Assembly (NCBI GenBank): GCA_038225855.1
Contig: JBBRQU010000015.1
Coordinates: 22,742-86,741 of the forward strand
Length of the DNA: 64,000 nt
Reading direction: 5' to 3'
Source of the DNA: CAHJXF01 sp038225855
GTDB taxonomy: Bacteria; Pseudomonadota; Gammaproteobacteria; Burkholderiales; Burkholderiaceae_D
In this document: piece by piece, positions 1 through 8,032 of the stretch
Layout of the letters: each line of letters begins with the position of its first letter
Position numbering within the stretch: the stretch's first letter is position 1
The notes under the pieces: generated by a model
Told to the model about the DNA's origin: nothing
Seen by the model: the letters and a program-made list of their open reading frames with translations, nothing else
Database searches by the model: none
Made by a program: the position numbers and the translations under genes

Positions 1-495
1 ATCCGCATACCGCCGCTGCGCGAACGCCGCGAAGACATCCCGCTGCTCGCGCGCCACCTGCTGGCGCAACTCGCGCCCGATCTGGCGCTCTCGCAAGCGG
101 CCGTCGAGAAGCTCGTGGCCTACGACTTTCCGGGCAACGTGCGCGAGCTCGGCAACATTCTCGAGCGCTCCGCGGCGCTTGCCGAATCCGACGAGATCGG
201 CCCTCTCGATCTCAACATCCTGGGGAGCGCACCCGCGATGGCGCCGCCGTACGCGGCGCGTAACGACGACCCCAGCGAAGTGCGCGAACCCGCACCGACG
301 AGCGCCGGTCCGCCTGCCGGCGCCAATGCCATCGGCCTGGTCGGTACGCTCGGCGACTTCCTCGACAACATCGAGCGCGACCTGATCGAGAAGGCGCTCG
401 CGCAGACGCGCTACAACCGCACCGCAGCGGCCGATCTTCTGGGCATCACGTTCCGGCAACTGCGCTATCGGATGCAGCGCTTGAACATTCAGTGA
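1..495 (+). CDS. pilR: Sigma-54 dependent response regulator PilR, C-terminal part (5' end outside window)
   Basis: The open frame enters from the left edge and ends at TGA 493-495. It encodes the end of the AAA+ domain of a sigma-54 activator, with the motifs PPLRERREDIPLL and YDFPGNVRELGN. A low-complexity linker rich in Ala and Pro follows, then a Fis-type helix-turn-helix ending in NRTAAADLLGITFRQLRYRM. That last helix is close to the PilR form of the family, and ampD directly downstream matches the pilS-pilR-ampD order of many Betaproteobacteria. PilR activates type IV pilin transcription when phosphorylated by PilS. The receiver domain and most of the ATPase lie outside the window, so PilR rather than another NtrC-family member is an inference. 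Confidence 0.85.
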   Translation: MRIPPLRERREDIPLLARHLLAQLAPDLALSQAAVEKLVAYDFPGNVRELGNILERSAALAESDEIGPLDLNILGSAPAMAPPYAARNDDPSEVREPAPTSAGPPAGANAIGLVGTLGDFLDNIERDLIEKALAQTRYNRTAAADLLGITFRQLRYRMQRLNIQ

Positions 496-508
496 TGCCC
501 GGGCGCGG

Positions 509-1117
509 ATGACAAGCCGGTCGAAGCAGGTCGGCATCGCGATCGATGTCGAAGGCTGGGCAGCGTCGAAGTCACAGGCGATCAAGCGCGTGCCCTCGCC
601 GAATCAAGACGAGCGACCCGAAGGCGTCACCCCGACGCTGCTCGTGATCCACAACATCAGCCTGCCTGCGGGCGAGTTCGGCGGCGAGGCGATCGAAGCA
701 CTTTTTACCAATACCCTCGACCATGACGCGCATCCCTGTTACGCGGCGCTTCGCGGCCTGCGCGTGTCGCCGCATTTCCTGATCACGCGCGATGGCGCCC
801 TGGTTCAGTTCGTCGCCTGCGGCATGCGCGCGTGGCATGCGGGAGTCTCGACCTTCGAAGGTCGCGAGCGCTGCAACGATTTTTCGATCGGCATCGAGCT
901 CGAAGGCGACGACACGTGCGCTTTCGAGCCTCGCCAATACGCGACGCTGATCGGGTTGACCGAAGCGTTGATGAAACGCTACCGGCTCGACGCGGCCGCA
1001 GGCCACAGCGATATCGCACCCGGCCGAAAGACCGATCCGGGACCGCATTTCGACTGGCCTTTGTATCTCGCAGCAATGCATCCGAAGCTGCGCGCGCCGC
1101 ACCGCGCATCGTCCTGA
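509..1117 (+). CDS. ampD: 1,6-anhydro-N-acetylmuramyl-L-alanine amidase AmpD
   Basis: This 202-residue protein is an Amidase_2 enzyme. In the family it cleaves the lactyl-amide bond of cytoplasmic anhydro-muropeptides during cell-wall recycling and indirectly sets beta-lactamase induction. The zinc ligands are visible as His48 (in VIHNISLP), His166 and Asp176 (in GHSDIAPGRKTDPGP). Glu130 (in IGIELEG) and Lys174 correspond to the catalytic pair. Length and absence of a signal peptide fit cytoplasmic AmpD rather than a periplasmic amidase. It starts 13 nt after pilR and may be read through from it. Confidence 0.93.
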   Translation: MTSRSKQVGIAIDVEGWAASKSQAIKRVPSPNQDERPEGVTPTLLVIHNISLPAGEFGGEAIEALFTNTLDHDAHPCYAALRGLRVSPHFLITRDGALVQFVACGMRAWHAGVSTFEGRERCNDFSIGIELEGDDTCAFEPRQYATLIGLTEALMKRYRLDAAAGHSDIAPGRKTDPGPHFDWPLYLAAMHPKLRAPHRASS

Positions 1118-1128
1118 ATCGGACGTGC

Positions 1129-1182
1129 TGTGCACGATCTTGTGGATGACGTGTGGATGACTTGTGCATCGAGTGTGGACAA
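1129..1182 (+). promoter_or_regulatory. Helically phased array of DnaA-like boxes upstream of nrdA
   Basis: Four 9-mers begin at exactly 11-bp steps: TGTGGATGA (1141), TGTGGATGA (1152), TGTGCATCG (1163) and TGTGGACAA (1174). A weaker TGTGCACGA begins at 1129. The reverse complement of the DnaA consensus TTATCCACA is TGTGGATAA, so three of the four are one mismatch away. DnaA is known to control nrdAB in E. coli. That these boxes bind DnaA is inference. Confidence 0.45.
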
Positions 1183-1257
1183 AGCCTTGTTGCATGGCGA
1201 ACAAGCAACGATTGCAAAAGAGGGTCGATCTTTGCGCTTGCGCGTGAAGGGCATCAA

Positions 1258-1273
1258 CCACTAGAATTAGTGC
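1258..1273. promoter_or_regulatory. NrdR box 1 (candidate)
   Basis: The inverted repeat CACTA-GAAT-TAGTG (1259-1272) fits the 16-bp NrdR consensus acaCwAtATaTwGtgt at most conserved positions. Its centre is 1265.5, 32 bp from the second box. NrdR is the ATP-cone repressor of ribonucleotide reductase genes. Confidence 0.75.
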
Positions 1274-1288
1274 CTGCTAGCGGGTTGA

Positions 1289-1306
1289 CCTACTAGATGT
1301 AGTAGG
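1289..1306. promoter_or_regulatory. NrdR box 2 (candidate)
   Basis: The perfect inverted repeat CCTACTA-GATG-TAGTAGG has the core CTA...TAG of an NrdR box. It is centred at 1297.5, three helical turns from box 1, which is the usual tandem spacing. Confidence 0.75.
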
Positions 1307-1517
1307 GCAAACACAAAAACAGCGCCCGCTTTGAACACCATTTTTCGCTGCGAAGGTCATCGATGCGCAACTATTGCGACGCAAGCTCGCCGGCATCGAA
1401 ATCATTTCTTCGCGGCATCACATTGACTATCGGCCTGCGCAGCGCGGTGCAACACTCGACCGTGACGCCGCCGCCTTTCGCGCATCCTTAGCGCATCTTT
1501 TGAATTGGAGATCATGC

Positions 1518-4517
1518 ATGCAACGGGTTGAACCCATGACCGCAAGCCAGAACCCGCCGCAGGTCCGTCCGCATCAGCCCGCGGCAGGCGCGGCGCTGAC
1601 CGCGCGATCGGACTTCGGCGACTACAAGATCATTCGCCGCAACGGATCGGTGGTCGGCTTCGAGCCGTTGAAGATCTCGGTCGCGATGACCAAGGCGTTT
1701 CTGGCGGTCAACGGCGGATCGGGCGCCAACTCGGCGCGCGTGCGCGAACTCGTCGAGTCGTTGACCGGGACCGTGGTCACGTCGCTGATGCGCCGCATGC
1801 CTTCGGGCGGCATGTTCCATATCGAAGACATTCAGGATCAGGTCGAGCTCGCGCTGATGCGTTCAGGCGAGCAGGAAGTCGCGCGCGCCTACGTGCTCTA
1901 TCGCGAGAGGCGCGCAGCCGATCGCGCCGAGGCGCGAAAGAACAAGCCCGCCGCCGAGTCGTCGCTGCACGTCACCGAGAACGGCGTGCGCGTCCTGTTC
2001 GACCCGGGCCGCATTCGTGCGCTGGTCGAGTCCGCGTGCGAAGGCCTGAACACCGACGGCAATCAGGAGGTCGACGCCGGCGTGATCGTCGCCGAGACCA
2101 TCAAGAATCTTTACGACGGCGTGCCGATCGAAGAGGTCCACAAGTCGGCCATCCTCGCCGCGCGTTCGCAGTTCGAGAAGGATCCCGCCTACAGTCTCGT
2201 GACGGCGCGCCTGTTGCTGCACACGATGCGCAAGGAGACGCTCGGCATCGAAGTCGATCAGGCCGCGATGCTCGAGCGCTATGCCGATTATTTCCCGCAG
2301 TTCATCAAGCGCGGCATCGAGATCGAATTGCTCGACGAGCGCCTCGCGCAGTTCGACCTGAAGCGCCTGGGCGCGGCGCTCGATGCGCGACGCGACATGC
2401 AGTTCGGCTACCTCGGCCTGCAGACGCTCTACGACCGCTACTTCCTGATCGATCGCGCCGACTCGCATTCGCCCGAAGGTCGTCGCATCGAATTGCCGCA
2501 GGCGTTCTTCATGCGCGTCGCGATGGGCTTGTCGTTGAACGAGATCGATCGCGAAGCGCGCGCCATCGAGTTCTACGAATTGCTGTCGAGCTTCGACTTC
2601 ATGAGCTCGACGCCCACGCTGTTCAATTCCGGCACGCGTCATTCGCAGTTGTCGTCGTGCTATCTGTCGACGGTGAAAGACGACCTCGACGGCATCTACG
2701 AAGCGATCAAGGAAAACGCGCTGCTCGCCAAGTATGCGGGCGGTCTGGGCAACGACTGGACGCCGGTGCGTGCGATGGGTTCGCACATCAAGGGCACCAA
2801 TGGCGAGTCGCAAGGCGTGGTGCCGTTTCTGAAAGTCGTCAACGACACCGCGCTTGCAGTCAATCAGGGCGGCAAGAGAAAGGGCGCCGTGTGCACCTAT
2901 CTCGAGACCTGGCATCTCGACATCGAAGAGTTCCTCGAGCTGCGCAAGAACACCGGCGACGATCGGCGTCGCACGCACGACATGAACACGGCGAACTGGA
3001 TTCCCGATCTGTTCATGAAGCGCGTGATGGAGGGCGCCGGCGCCGAGGGCGACGACAGCCGCGGGATGTGGACACTGTTCTCGCCGTCGGACGTTTCCGA
3101 TTTGCACGACAAGGTCGGCCGTGCATTCGAAGAGGCCTACGTCCGTCATGAAGGGCGCGCCGCGCGCGGCGAGCTCAAGCTGTTCAAGAAGGTCCCGGCG
3201 CTGTCCCTGTGGCGCAAGATGCTCTCGATGCTGTTCGAGACCGGTCATCCGTGGATCACGTTCAAGGATCCGTGCAACATTCGCTCGCCGCAGTCGCATG
3301 TGGGCGTCGTGCATTCATCGAATCTCTGCACCGAGATCACGCTGAACACTAACGAGAGCGAGATCGCGGTCTGCAATCTGGGCTCGGTCAACCTGGTCGC
3401 GCACATGCTTCGAAGCGACGACGGTCACTGGGCGATCGATCACGACAAGCTGCGGCGGACCACGCGCACCGCGATGCGCATGCTCGACAATGTGATCGAC
3501 ATCAATTACTACGCCGTCAAGAAAGCGCGCGACTCGAACCTGCGGCATCGTCCGGTGGGGCTCGGCATCATGGGTTTTCAGGATTGCCTGCATCTGTTGC
3601 GCACGCCTTATGCATCCGATGTCGCGGTCGAGTTCGCCGATCGCTCGATGGAAGCGGTCTGCTATTACGCGTATTGGGCCTCGACCGAATTGGCCGAGGA
3701 GCGCGGACGTTATTCGAGCTATCGCGGCTCGCTGTGGGATCGCGGCATCCTGCCGCAGGACTCGATTGAGTTGCTGCGTGAAGAGCGCGGCGGCGGGGTT
3801 GACTACTGCGACGTCGAAATGAGTTCGACCATGAACTGGGATGCATTGCGCGCGCGCATCGCCGAGTTCGGCATGCGCAACTCGAATTGCGTTGCGATTG
3901 CGCCGACCGCCACCATCTCCAACATCATCGGCGTGTCGGCCTGCATCGAGCCGACGTTCCGGAACGTGTACGTCAAGTCCAACCTGTCGGGCGAGTTCAC
4001 GATCGTCAACGATTATTTTGTCCGCGACTTGAAGAAGCTCAATTTGTGGGACGAGGTGATGGTCGCCGATCTCAAGTTTTTCGAAGGCGCTGTCGCGAAA
4101 ATCGATCGCATTCCTGCGCCCTTGCGCGCGATCTATGCGACCGCATTCGAGGTCGAGCCCCGGTGGCTGGTCGAAGCCGCGGCGCGTCGCCAGAAGTGGA
4201 TCGATCAGGCGCAGTCGCTCAATATCTATATGGCGGGGGCGTCGGGCAAGAAGCTCGACGAAACCTACAAGCTCGCCTGGCAGCGCGGATTGAAGACGAC
4301 CTATTACCTGCGAACGCTGTCGGCATCGAGCGCGGAAAAGTCCACCGGGCGCGGCGGCGAGCTCAACGCGGTTTCCGTCGATGGCGGCAGCCAGGCGAGC
4401 GCGTTTGGAGCGGCGCAGGTATTGGCAAAACCCGTGCCGGAATTCGATATCGTGGGCAAGGTCTGTCTGATGAAACCGGGCGATAGCGGCTTTGCGGAAT
4501 GTGAAGCCTGTCAATAA
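1518..4517 (+). CDS. nrdA: Class Ia ribonucleoside-diphosphate reductase, alpha subunit
   Basis: This 999-residue protein is the catalytic subunit that reduces ribonucleotides to deoxyribonucleotides together with NrdB. An N-terminal ATP-cone (about residues 30-130) provides dATP feedback. The catalytic barrel shows the conserved segments SSCYLSTV, RKGAVCTYLETWH, SNLCTEITLN and NLGSVNL. The C-terminus ends in the redox-active ECEACQ tail. The ATG at 1518 is preferred because GGAG lies at 1507-1510 with 7-nt spacing; an in-frame ATG at 1536 is the alternative. nrdB follows 17 nt downstream. Paired NrdR-like boxes upstream suggest NrdR repression. Confidence 0.96.
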   Translation: MQRVEPMTASQNPPQVRPHQPAAGAALTARSDFGDYKIIRRNGSVVGFEPLKISVAMTKAFLAVNGGSGANSARVRELVESLTGTVVTSLMRRMPSGGMFHIEDIQDQVELALMRSGEQEVARAYVLYRERRAADRAEARKNKPAAESSLHVTENGVRVLFDPGRIRALVESACEGLNTDGNQEVDAGVIVAETIKNLYDGVPIEEVHKSAILAARSQFEKDPAYSLVTARLLLHTMRKETLGIEVDQAAMLERYADYFPQFIKRGIEIELLDERLAQFDLKRLGAALDARRDMQFGYLGLQTLYDRYFLIDRADSHSPEGRRIELPQAFFMRVAMGLSLNEIDREARAIEFYELLSSFDFMSSTPTLFNSGTRHSQLSSCYLSTVKDDLDGIYEAIKENALLAKYAGGLGNDWTPVRAMGSHIKGTNGESQGVVPFLKVVNDTALAVNQGGKRKGAVCTYLETWHLDIEEFLELRKNTGDDRRRTHDMNTANWIPDLFMKRVMEGAGAEGDDSRGMWTLFSPSDVSDLHDKVGRAFEEAYVRHEGRAARGELKLFKKVPALSLWRKMLSMLFETGHPWITFKDPCNIRSPQSHVGVVHSSNLCTEITLNTNESEIAVCNLGSVNLVAHMLRSDDGHWAIDHDKLRRTTRTAMRMLDNVIDINYYAVKKARDSNLRHRPVGLGIMGFQDCLHLLRTPYASDVAVEFADRSMEAVCYYAYWASTELAEERGRYSSYRGSLWDRGILPQDSIELLREERGGGVDYCDVEMSSTMNWDALRARIAEFGMRNSNCVAIAPTATISNIIGVSACIEPTFRNVYVKSNLSGEFTIVNDYFVRDLKKLNLWDEVMVADLKFFEGAVAKIDRIPAPLRAIYATAFEVEPRWLVEAAARRQKWIDQAQSLNIYMAGASGKKLDETYKLAWQRGLKTTYYLRTLSASSAEKSTGRGGELNAVSVDGGSQASAFGAAQVLAKPVPEFDIVGKVCLMKPGDSGFAECEACQ

Positions 4518-4534
4518 TGTGAACGAGGATGTCC

Positions 4535-5740
4535 ATGCTTTCATGGGATGAAGAAGTACGGACCGCGCCTGCGGCAGCGCGCGGTTCAATGAATTTCGAT
4601 GCGCCTCTCGCTGAAGAGGCGCCCGAGTCGAACGATTCCGCGAACAAGACCGCGAAAGACGTCGACGCGACAGCGCGGGTCGCGCCCGCCCGCGCGCATG
4701 AACCAACGCAGGAACGCGAGAATGGACGAGTACGCGCGTCCGACAAACGCGTCATCAACGGCTCGACCGACGTCAATCAACTCGTCCCGTTCAAATACAA
4801 ATGGGCATGGGAAAAATATCTTGCGGGTTGCGCCAATCATTGGATGCCGCAAGAGATCAACATGTCGCGCGACATCGCGCTGTGGAAGAACCCGAATGGC
4901 TTGACCGAAGACGAGCGCCGCGTCGTCAAACGCAATCTCGGCTTCTTCGTGACGGCCGATTCGTTGGCTGCGAACAACATCGTGCTCGGCACGTATCGAC
5001 ACATCACGGCGCCCGAATGCCGACAGTATTTGTTGCGTCAGGCCTTCGAAGAAGCGATCCACACGCACGCCTATCAATACATCGTCGAGTCGCTCGGACT
5101 CGAGGAAGGCGAGATCTTCAACGCGTATCACGAAGTCCCTTCGATACGCGCGAAGGATGAATTCCTGATTCCCTTCATCGACACCTTGACGGACCCCGGC
5201 TTTCAAACCGGAACGACCGTGAACGATCAGAAATTATTGAAGTCGCTGATCGTGTTCTCGTGTCTGATGGAAGGGCTGTTCTTCTATGTGGGCTTCGCGC
5301 AGATCCTTGCGCTCGGCCGACAGAACAAGATGACCGGCGCGGCCGAACAATACCAATACATCCTGCGCGACGAGTCGATGCATTGCAGTTTCGGCATCGA
5401 TCTGGTCAACACCATCAAGCTCGAGAATCCGCACCTCTGGACGGCCGAGTTTCGCGAAGAAATCCGCGCGCTATTCAAGAAGGGCGTCGATCTCGAATAC
5501 GCCTATGCCGAAGACACCATGCCGCGCGGCGTGCTCGGATTGAATGCGCCGATGTTCAAAGGCTATTTGCGCTTCATCGCAAATCGTCGTTGTCAGCAAA
5601 TAGGCATTGACCCGCTATTCGCGCAAGAGGACAATCCGTTTCCGTGGATGTCCGAGATGATCGACTTGAAGAAGGAAAGAAACTTTTTCGAAGTGCGAGT
5701 CATCGAATATCAAACCGGCGGCGCATTGAGTTGGGAATGA
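4535..5740 (+). CDS. nrdB: Class Ia ribonucleoside-diphosphate reductase, beta subunit
   Basis: This 401-residue protein is the ferritin-like subunit that holds the diiron-tyrosyl radical. The segment FEEAIHTHAYQYI places Glu, His and the radical Tyr in the same spacing as E115/H118/Y122 of the E. coli enzyme. The later ligand helices are seen in FSCLMEGLFFYVGF and RDESMHCSFG. The start at 4535 (MLSWDEE) is chosen over the ATG at 4529 because GAGG at 4525-4528 touches the earlier ATG but sits 6 nt from the later one, and MLSWDEE is the usual N-terminus. About 60 disordered residues precede the conserved fold. Confidence 0.95.
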   Translation: MLSWDEEVRTAPAAARGSMNFDAPLAEEAPESNDSANKTAKDVDATARVAPARAHEPTQERENGRVRASDKRVINGSTDVNQLVPFKYKWAWEKYLAGCANHWMPQEINMSRDIALWKNPNGLTEDERRVVKRNLGFFVTADSLAANNIVLGTYRHITAPECRQYLLRQAFEEAIHTHAYQYIVESLGLEEGEIFNAYHEVPSIRAKDEFLIPFIDTLTDPGFQTGTTVNDQKLLKSLIVFSCLMEGLFFYVGFAQILALGRQNKMTGAAEQYQYILRDESMHCSFGIDLVNTIKLENPHLWTAEFREEIRALFKKGVDLEYAYAEDTMPRGVLGLNAPMFKGYLRFIANRRCQQIGIDPLFAQEDNPFPWMSEMIDLKKERNFFEVRVIEYQTGGALSWE

Positions 5741-6236
5741 CGGGTGGGAATCAACCCGGCGCAGGTTTGAGTCTGACGAAAGGCCGGCAGCCGTTTCATC
5801 GTCGATGAACCGGTTTGCGGATCGAGGAGTGAAAGCGTTCGCGCGCATGCACAGTCTTCTTCACGAAAGTCATCGGCCTTCACTTCGCCCACTGCGTGCG
5901 ATGACGGTATTCTCTCCCGCAAAATTATCGATCGATTCACGCGAGCGGCAGCCCCGGAACGCGTCGTTCGCGGTCAAGCATCCTTCATTCACGATTCATG
6001 CCGGCGTCCTGGCCGGCGTTTTTTTTGGCCGATTGACTCGTCGGTTTGGCTTTCAGCCGAGCCGTCGAATCAGCGGGCCAAGTGCCGAATTCATTAGCGT
6101 AAACAGGTTGACGGCGAATCCCATGCCGCTGTTTGCGCCGATGAATAATCCGTACCTTCGACTGCGGTCTGTCGACGCAACTTGAAGGACGGGTTTCTTT
6201 AAACCGCGTACTTGACTTCACGTAAAGGAGTTTCAA
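5741..6236. other. Intergenic region between nrdB and the H1-like gene
   Basis: A 126-codon open frame (5805-6185) runs straight through a clear rho-independent terminator at 6000-6026 and shows no family features, so I do not call it a gene. The region holds that terminator and, toward its right end, the leader and AAAGGAG ribosome-binding site of the H1-like gene. Confidence 0.6.
6000..6026 (+). terminator. Rho-independent terminator
   Basis: GCCGGC at 6000-6005 pairs with GCCGGC at 6012-6017 and is followed by eight T residues (6019-6026). It probably ends the nrdAB transcript. Confidence 0.75.
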
Positions 6237-6668
6237 ATGGCAACAGCCAAGAAAGCTGCAAAGAAGTCCGCAGCCAAGAAAGCACCAGCCAAGAAAATGG
6301 CCGCAAAGAAAGTCGCCAAGAAGGCCGTAGCGAAGAAGGCGCCGGCAAAGAAAATGGCGAAGAAGTCCGTAGCGAAGAAGGCGCCCGCAAAGAAAGCCGC
6401 GGCAAAGAAGTCCGCGGCAAAGAAGGCGCCCGCCAAGAAAGCGACTGCCAAGAAGGCAGTAGCGAAGAAGGCGCCTGCCAAGAAAGCTGCGCCCAAGAAG
6501 GCCGTAGCGAAGAAGGCGCCTGCGAAGAAGGCCGCTGCAAAGAAGGCCGCGCCCAAGAAGGCCGCGGCAAAGAAGCCGATGATGGGTATGTCGACCACGG
6601 CTCCCGCAGTCAAGACGGCTCTCAATCCGGCAGCGGCATGGCCTTTTCCGACGGGCGGCAGGCCGTAA
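6237..6668 (+). CDS. Alanine/lysine-rich histone H1-like nucleoid protein
   Basis: This 143-residue protein is built almost entirely of AAKKAPAKK/AVAKKAPAKK repeats (residues 1-115), followed by a short neutral tail with MMGMSTTAPAV and WPFPTGG. It resembles the C-terminal domain of eukaryotic histone H1 and bacterial H1-like proteins, which bind DNA through lysines without a folded domain. A strong AAAGGAG site precedes the ATG and a terminator follows, so it is a monocistronic, probably well-expressed gene. Repeat number in such genes often varies between strains. Confidence 0.88.
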   Translation: MATAKKAAKKSAAKKAPAKKMAAKKVAKKAVAKKAPAKKMAKKSVAKKAPAKKAAAKKSAAKKAPAKKATAKKAVAKKAPAKKAAPKKAVAKKAPAKKAAAKKAAPKKAAAKKPMMGMSTTAPAVKTALNPAAAWPFPTGGRP

Positions 6669-6717
6669 GCAGCAACTGAAGCAAACGAGTTCGCGGGAAT
6701 TGCTGCGAACTCGATCT

Positions 6718-6749
6718 CCCGCGAGTCCACGGCTCGCGGGATTTTTTTT
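6718..6749 (+). terminator. Rho-independent terminator of the H1-like gene
   Basis: CCCGCGAG (6718-6725) and CTCGCGGG (6733-6740) form a perfect 8-bp stem with a 7-nt loop, followed by A and eight T residues. Confidence 0.9.
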
Positions 6750-6854
6750 GGCCTGACGACGCTGCGTCGTCAATCCGCGAACTAATTGTCCGGAAGCCGA
6801 GGCCGCTAGAATGGCCGCTTTGCGCGGCCACTCAATGACCTTTTCGGCTCATCC

Positions 6855-7412
6855 ATGCTCTACGAAATCATTCATCTGATCGTCGATGTCGTCGGCGGAC
6901 TCTTGGTCGGCGCGTGTCTGCTGCGTGCCTGGATGCAGATGCGCCGCATCCCCGGAGCCAACCCGGTGGGAACGTTCGTGATGAGCCTCACCGATTGGAT
7001 CGTGCGCCCATTGCGCCGGGCGGTGCCCGCTTACCGGGGGATCGACTGGGCGAGCATCGTTGCCGCGATCGTGATCACGCTGGCTGCAGCGGTGCTCGAC
7101 CTTTCAATGCGCGCCGGCGGCCTCGCGCCGCCCGAACTGATCATCGCCGTCACGCTCGTGTGGCTCATCAAGTGGATACTCTATCTGGCTCAGTTGCTGA
7201 TCCTGGTTGCAGCCGTCCTCAGTTGGGTAAATCCATTTTCACCCATCCTTCCGATCTTCGACGCCTTGACTCGCCCATTGCTCGCGCCGATACGAAAGGT
7301 TTTGCCGCAGAGCGGCCGCATCGATTTTTCGCCGCTGGTCGCTTTGCTCGTGATCCAGGTGGCGCTGATCATCGTCAATCGCATCGCGTATCAAGCGATC
7401 GGCGTGATGTAG
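6855..7412 (+). CDS. YggT family integral membrane protein
   Basis: This 185-residue protein has two copies of the YGGT module. Each has hydrophobic helices around a conserved segment: LLRAWMQMRRIPGANPVGTF with LTDWIVRPLRRAVP in the first copy, and AVLSWVNPFSPILPIFDALTR with PLLAPIRKVLP in the second. Four to five membrane segments are likely. The family has been linked to osmotic and envelope functions, but its biochemistry is unknown. It is transcribed toward the lipoprotein gene at 7515. Confidence 0.85.
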   Translation: MLYEIIHLIVDVVGGLLVGACLLRAWMQMRRIPGANPVGTFVMSLTDWIVRPLRRAVPAYRGIDWASIVAAIVITLAAAVLDLSMRAGGLAPPELIIAVTLVWLIKWILYLAQLLILVAAVLSWVNPFSPILPIFDALTRPLLAPIRKVLPQSGRIDFSPLVALLVIQVALIIVNRIAYQAIGVM

Positions 7413-7437
7413 GCGTTGGGCCACCCACAAACCAGAA

Positions 7438-7464
7438 GCCGCCGGTGCGTGAACGCACGGCGGC
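7438..7464. terminator. Hairpin between convergent genes (possible bidirectional terminator)
   Basis: GCCGCC (7438-7443) and GTGCG (7445-7449) pair with CGCAC (7454-7458) and GGCGGC (7459-7464) around a TGAA loop, with one bulged G. There is no T tract, so termination is uncertain. Confidence 0.4.
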
Positions 7465-7485
7465 ATTCACCGCATCTGAAATTTA

Positions 7486-7505
7486 CCGGCCTCGGCCGAG
7501 GCCGG
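7486..7505. repeat. Perfect 20-bp palindrome
   Basis: CCGGCCTCGGCCGAGGCCGG is self-complementary over its full length. It lies just 3' of the lipoprotein gene, in the gap between convergent genes. Confidence 0.6.
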
Positions 7506-7514
7506 CATAGCGGA

Positions 7515-7982
7515 TCAGTGCGTCACTCGGCTGAGGCCGCCGCGCGAAAGAATACGCACGCGCTCGCCGGGCGAAAACGCCTCGTCGGCCTCCTGCACGA
7601 TCGCGCGCATCTGGCCATCGTCGAGACGAACGGTGAGTTCATAGCCGGGGCGATTGTTCGCGGAATTTTCGATCGCATTGCCTGCGACCCCGCCCGCGAC
7701 TGCACCGACGATCGCTCCGATGATGCTGCCGCGTCCCCCGCCGACGGCACTCCCCGCCACGCCGCCGACGCCGGCGCCGGCCAGCGTTCCGACGCCGCTC
7801 TCGGGACGCTGGATCGCGACCTGACGCACACTTTCGATCGTGCCCAGGCGCACGATCTGCTCGCGTTGGACTTGCCCCGCGCTGTAGACACCGCTGGAAT
7901 TGCTCTGGGTCGCGCAACCCACCATTGCCGCGACGAGCGCGGCGGCAGTGGCCAGCCGAGTCGCCGTGTGAATATTCGCCAT
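7515..7982 (-). CDS. Glycine-zipper outer-membrane lipoprotein (SlyB/17-kDa antigen type)
   Basis: This 155-residue protein has a lipoprotein signal with the lipobox region AAMVGC and acylated Cys23. The middle (about residues 60-105) is a glycine zipper, GTLAGAGVGGVAGSAVGGG followed by IIGAIVGAVAGGVAG, as in SlyB and Rickettsia 17-kDa antigens. A conserved soluble C-terminal part follows (YELTVRLDDGQ, FSPGERVRI). The ATG at 7982 is chosen because GGAGG (7993-7989) then has 6-nt spacing; the ATG at 7988 touches it. Such proteins sit in the outer membrane and affect envelope integrity. Confidence 0.88.
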   Translation of the reverse strand: MANIHTATRLATAAALVAAMVGCATQSNSSGVYSAGQVQREQIVRLGTIESVRQVAIQRPESGVGTLAGAGVGGVAGSAVGGGRGSIIGAIVGAVAGGVAGNAIENSANNRPGYELTVRLDDGQMRAIVQEADEAFSPGERVRILSRGGLSRVTH

Positions 7983-8032
7983 TGCCATCCTCCGGTAACC
8001 AATCTCGTAACTAATTGTTACAAAACAAATAC

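Larger units (their letters stand above)
1118..1517. other. 400-bp intergenic control region upstream of nrdA
   Basis: I see no coding gene here. The left part carries an array of TGTG-type boxes (1129-1182). The middle carries two NrdR-like inverted repeats (1258-1305). A long open frame in the nrdA phase starts at 1374, but its translation lacks the features of an NrdA N-terminus, and a good ribosome-binding site appears only at 1507-1510. The 1307-1517 part is therefore probably untranslated leader. Confidence 0.7.

Noticed and set aside
1863..3314. Long minus-strand open frame opposite nrdA
   Set aside because: It is the antisense of conserved nrdA sequence in a high-GC genome and has no family features.
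5805..6185. 126-codon open frame between nrdB and the H1-like gene
   Set aside because: It runs through a clear terminator and has no recognisable composition or motifs.
6199..6730. Several long open frames opposite and beside the H1-like gene
   Set aside because: They are translations of the AAKK-coding repeat in other frames.
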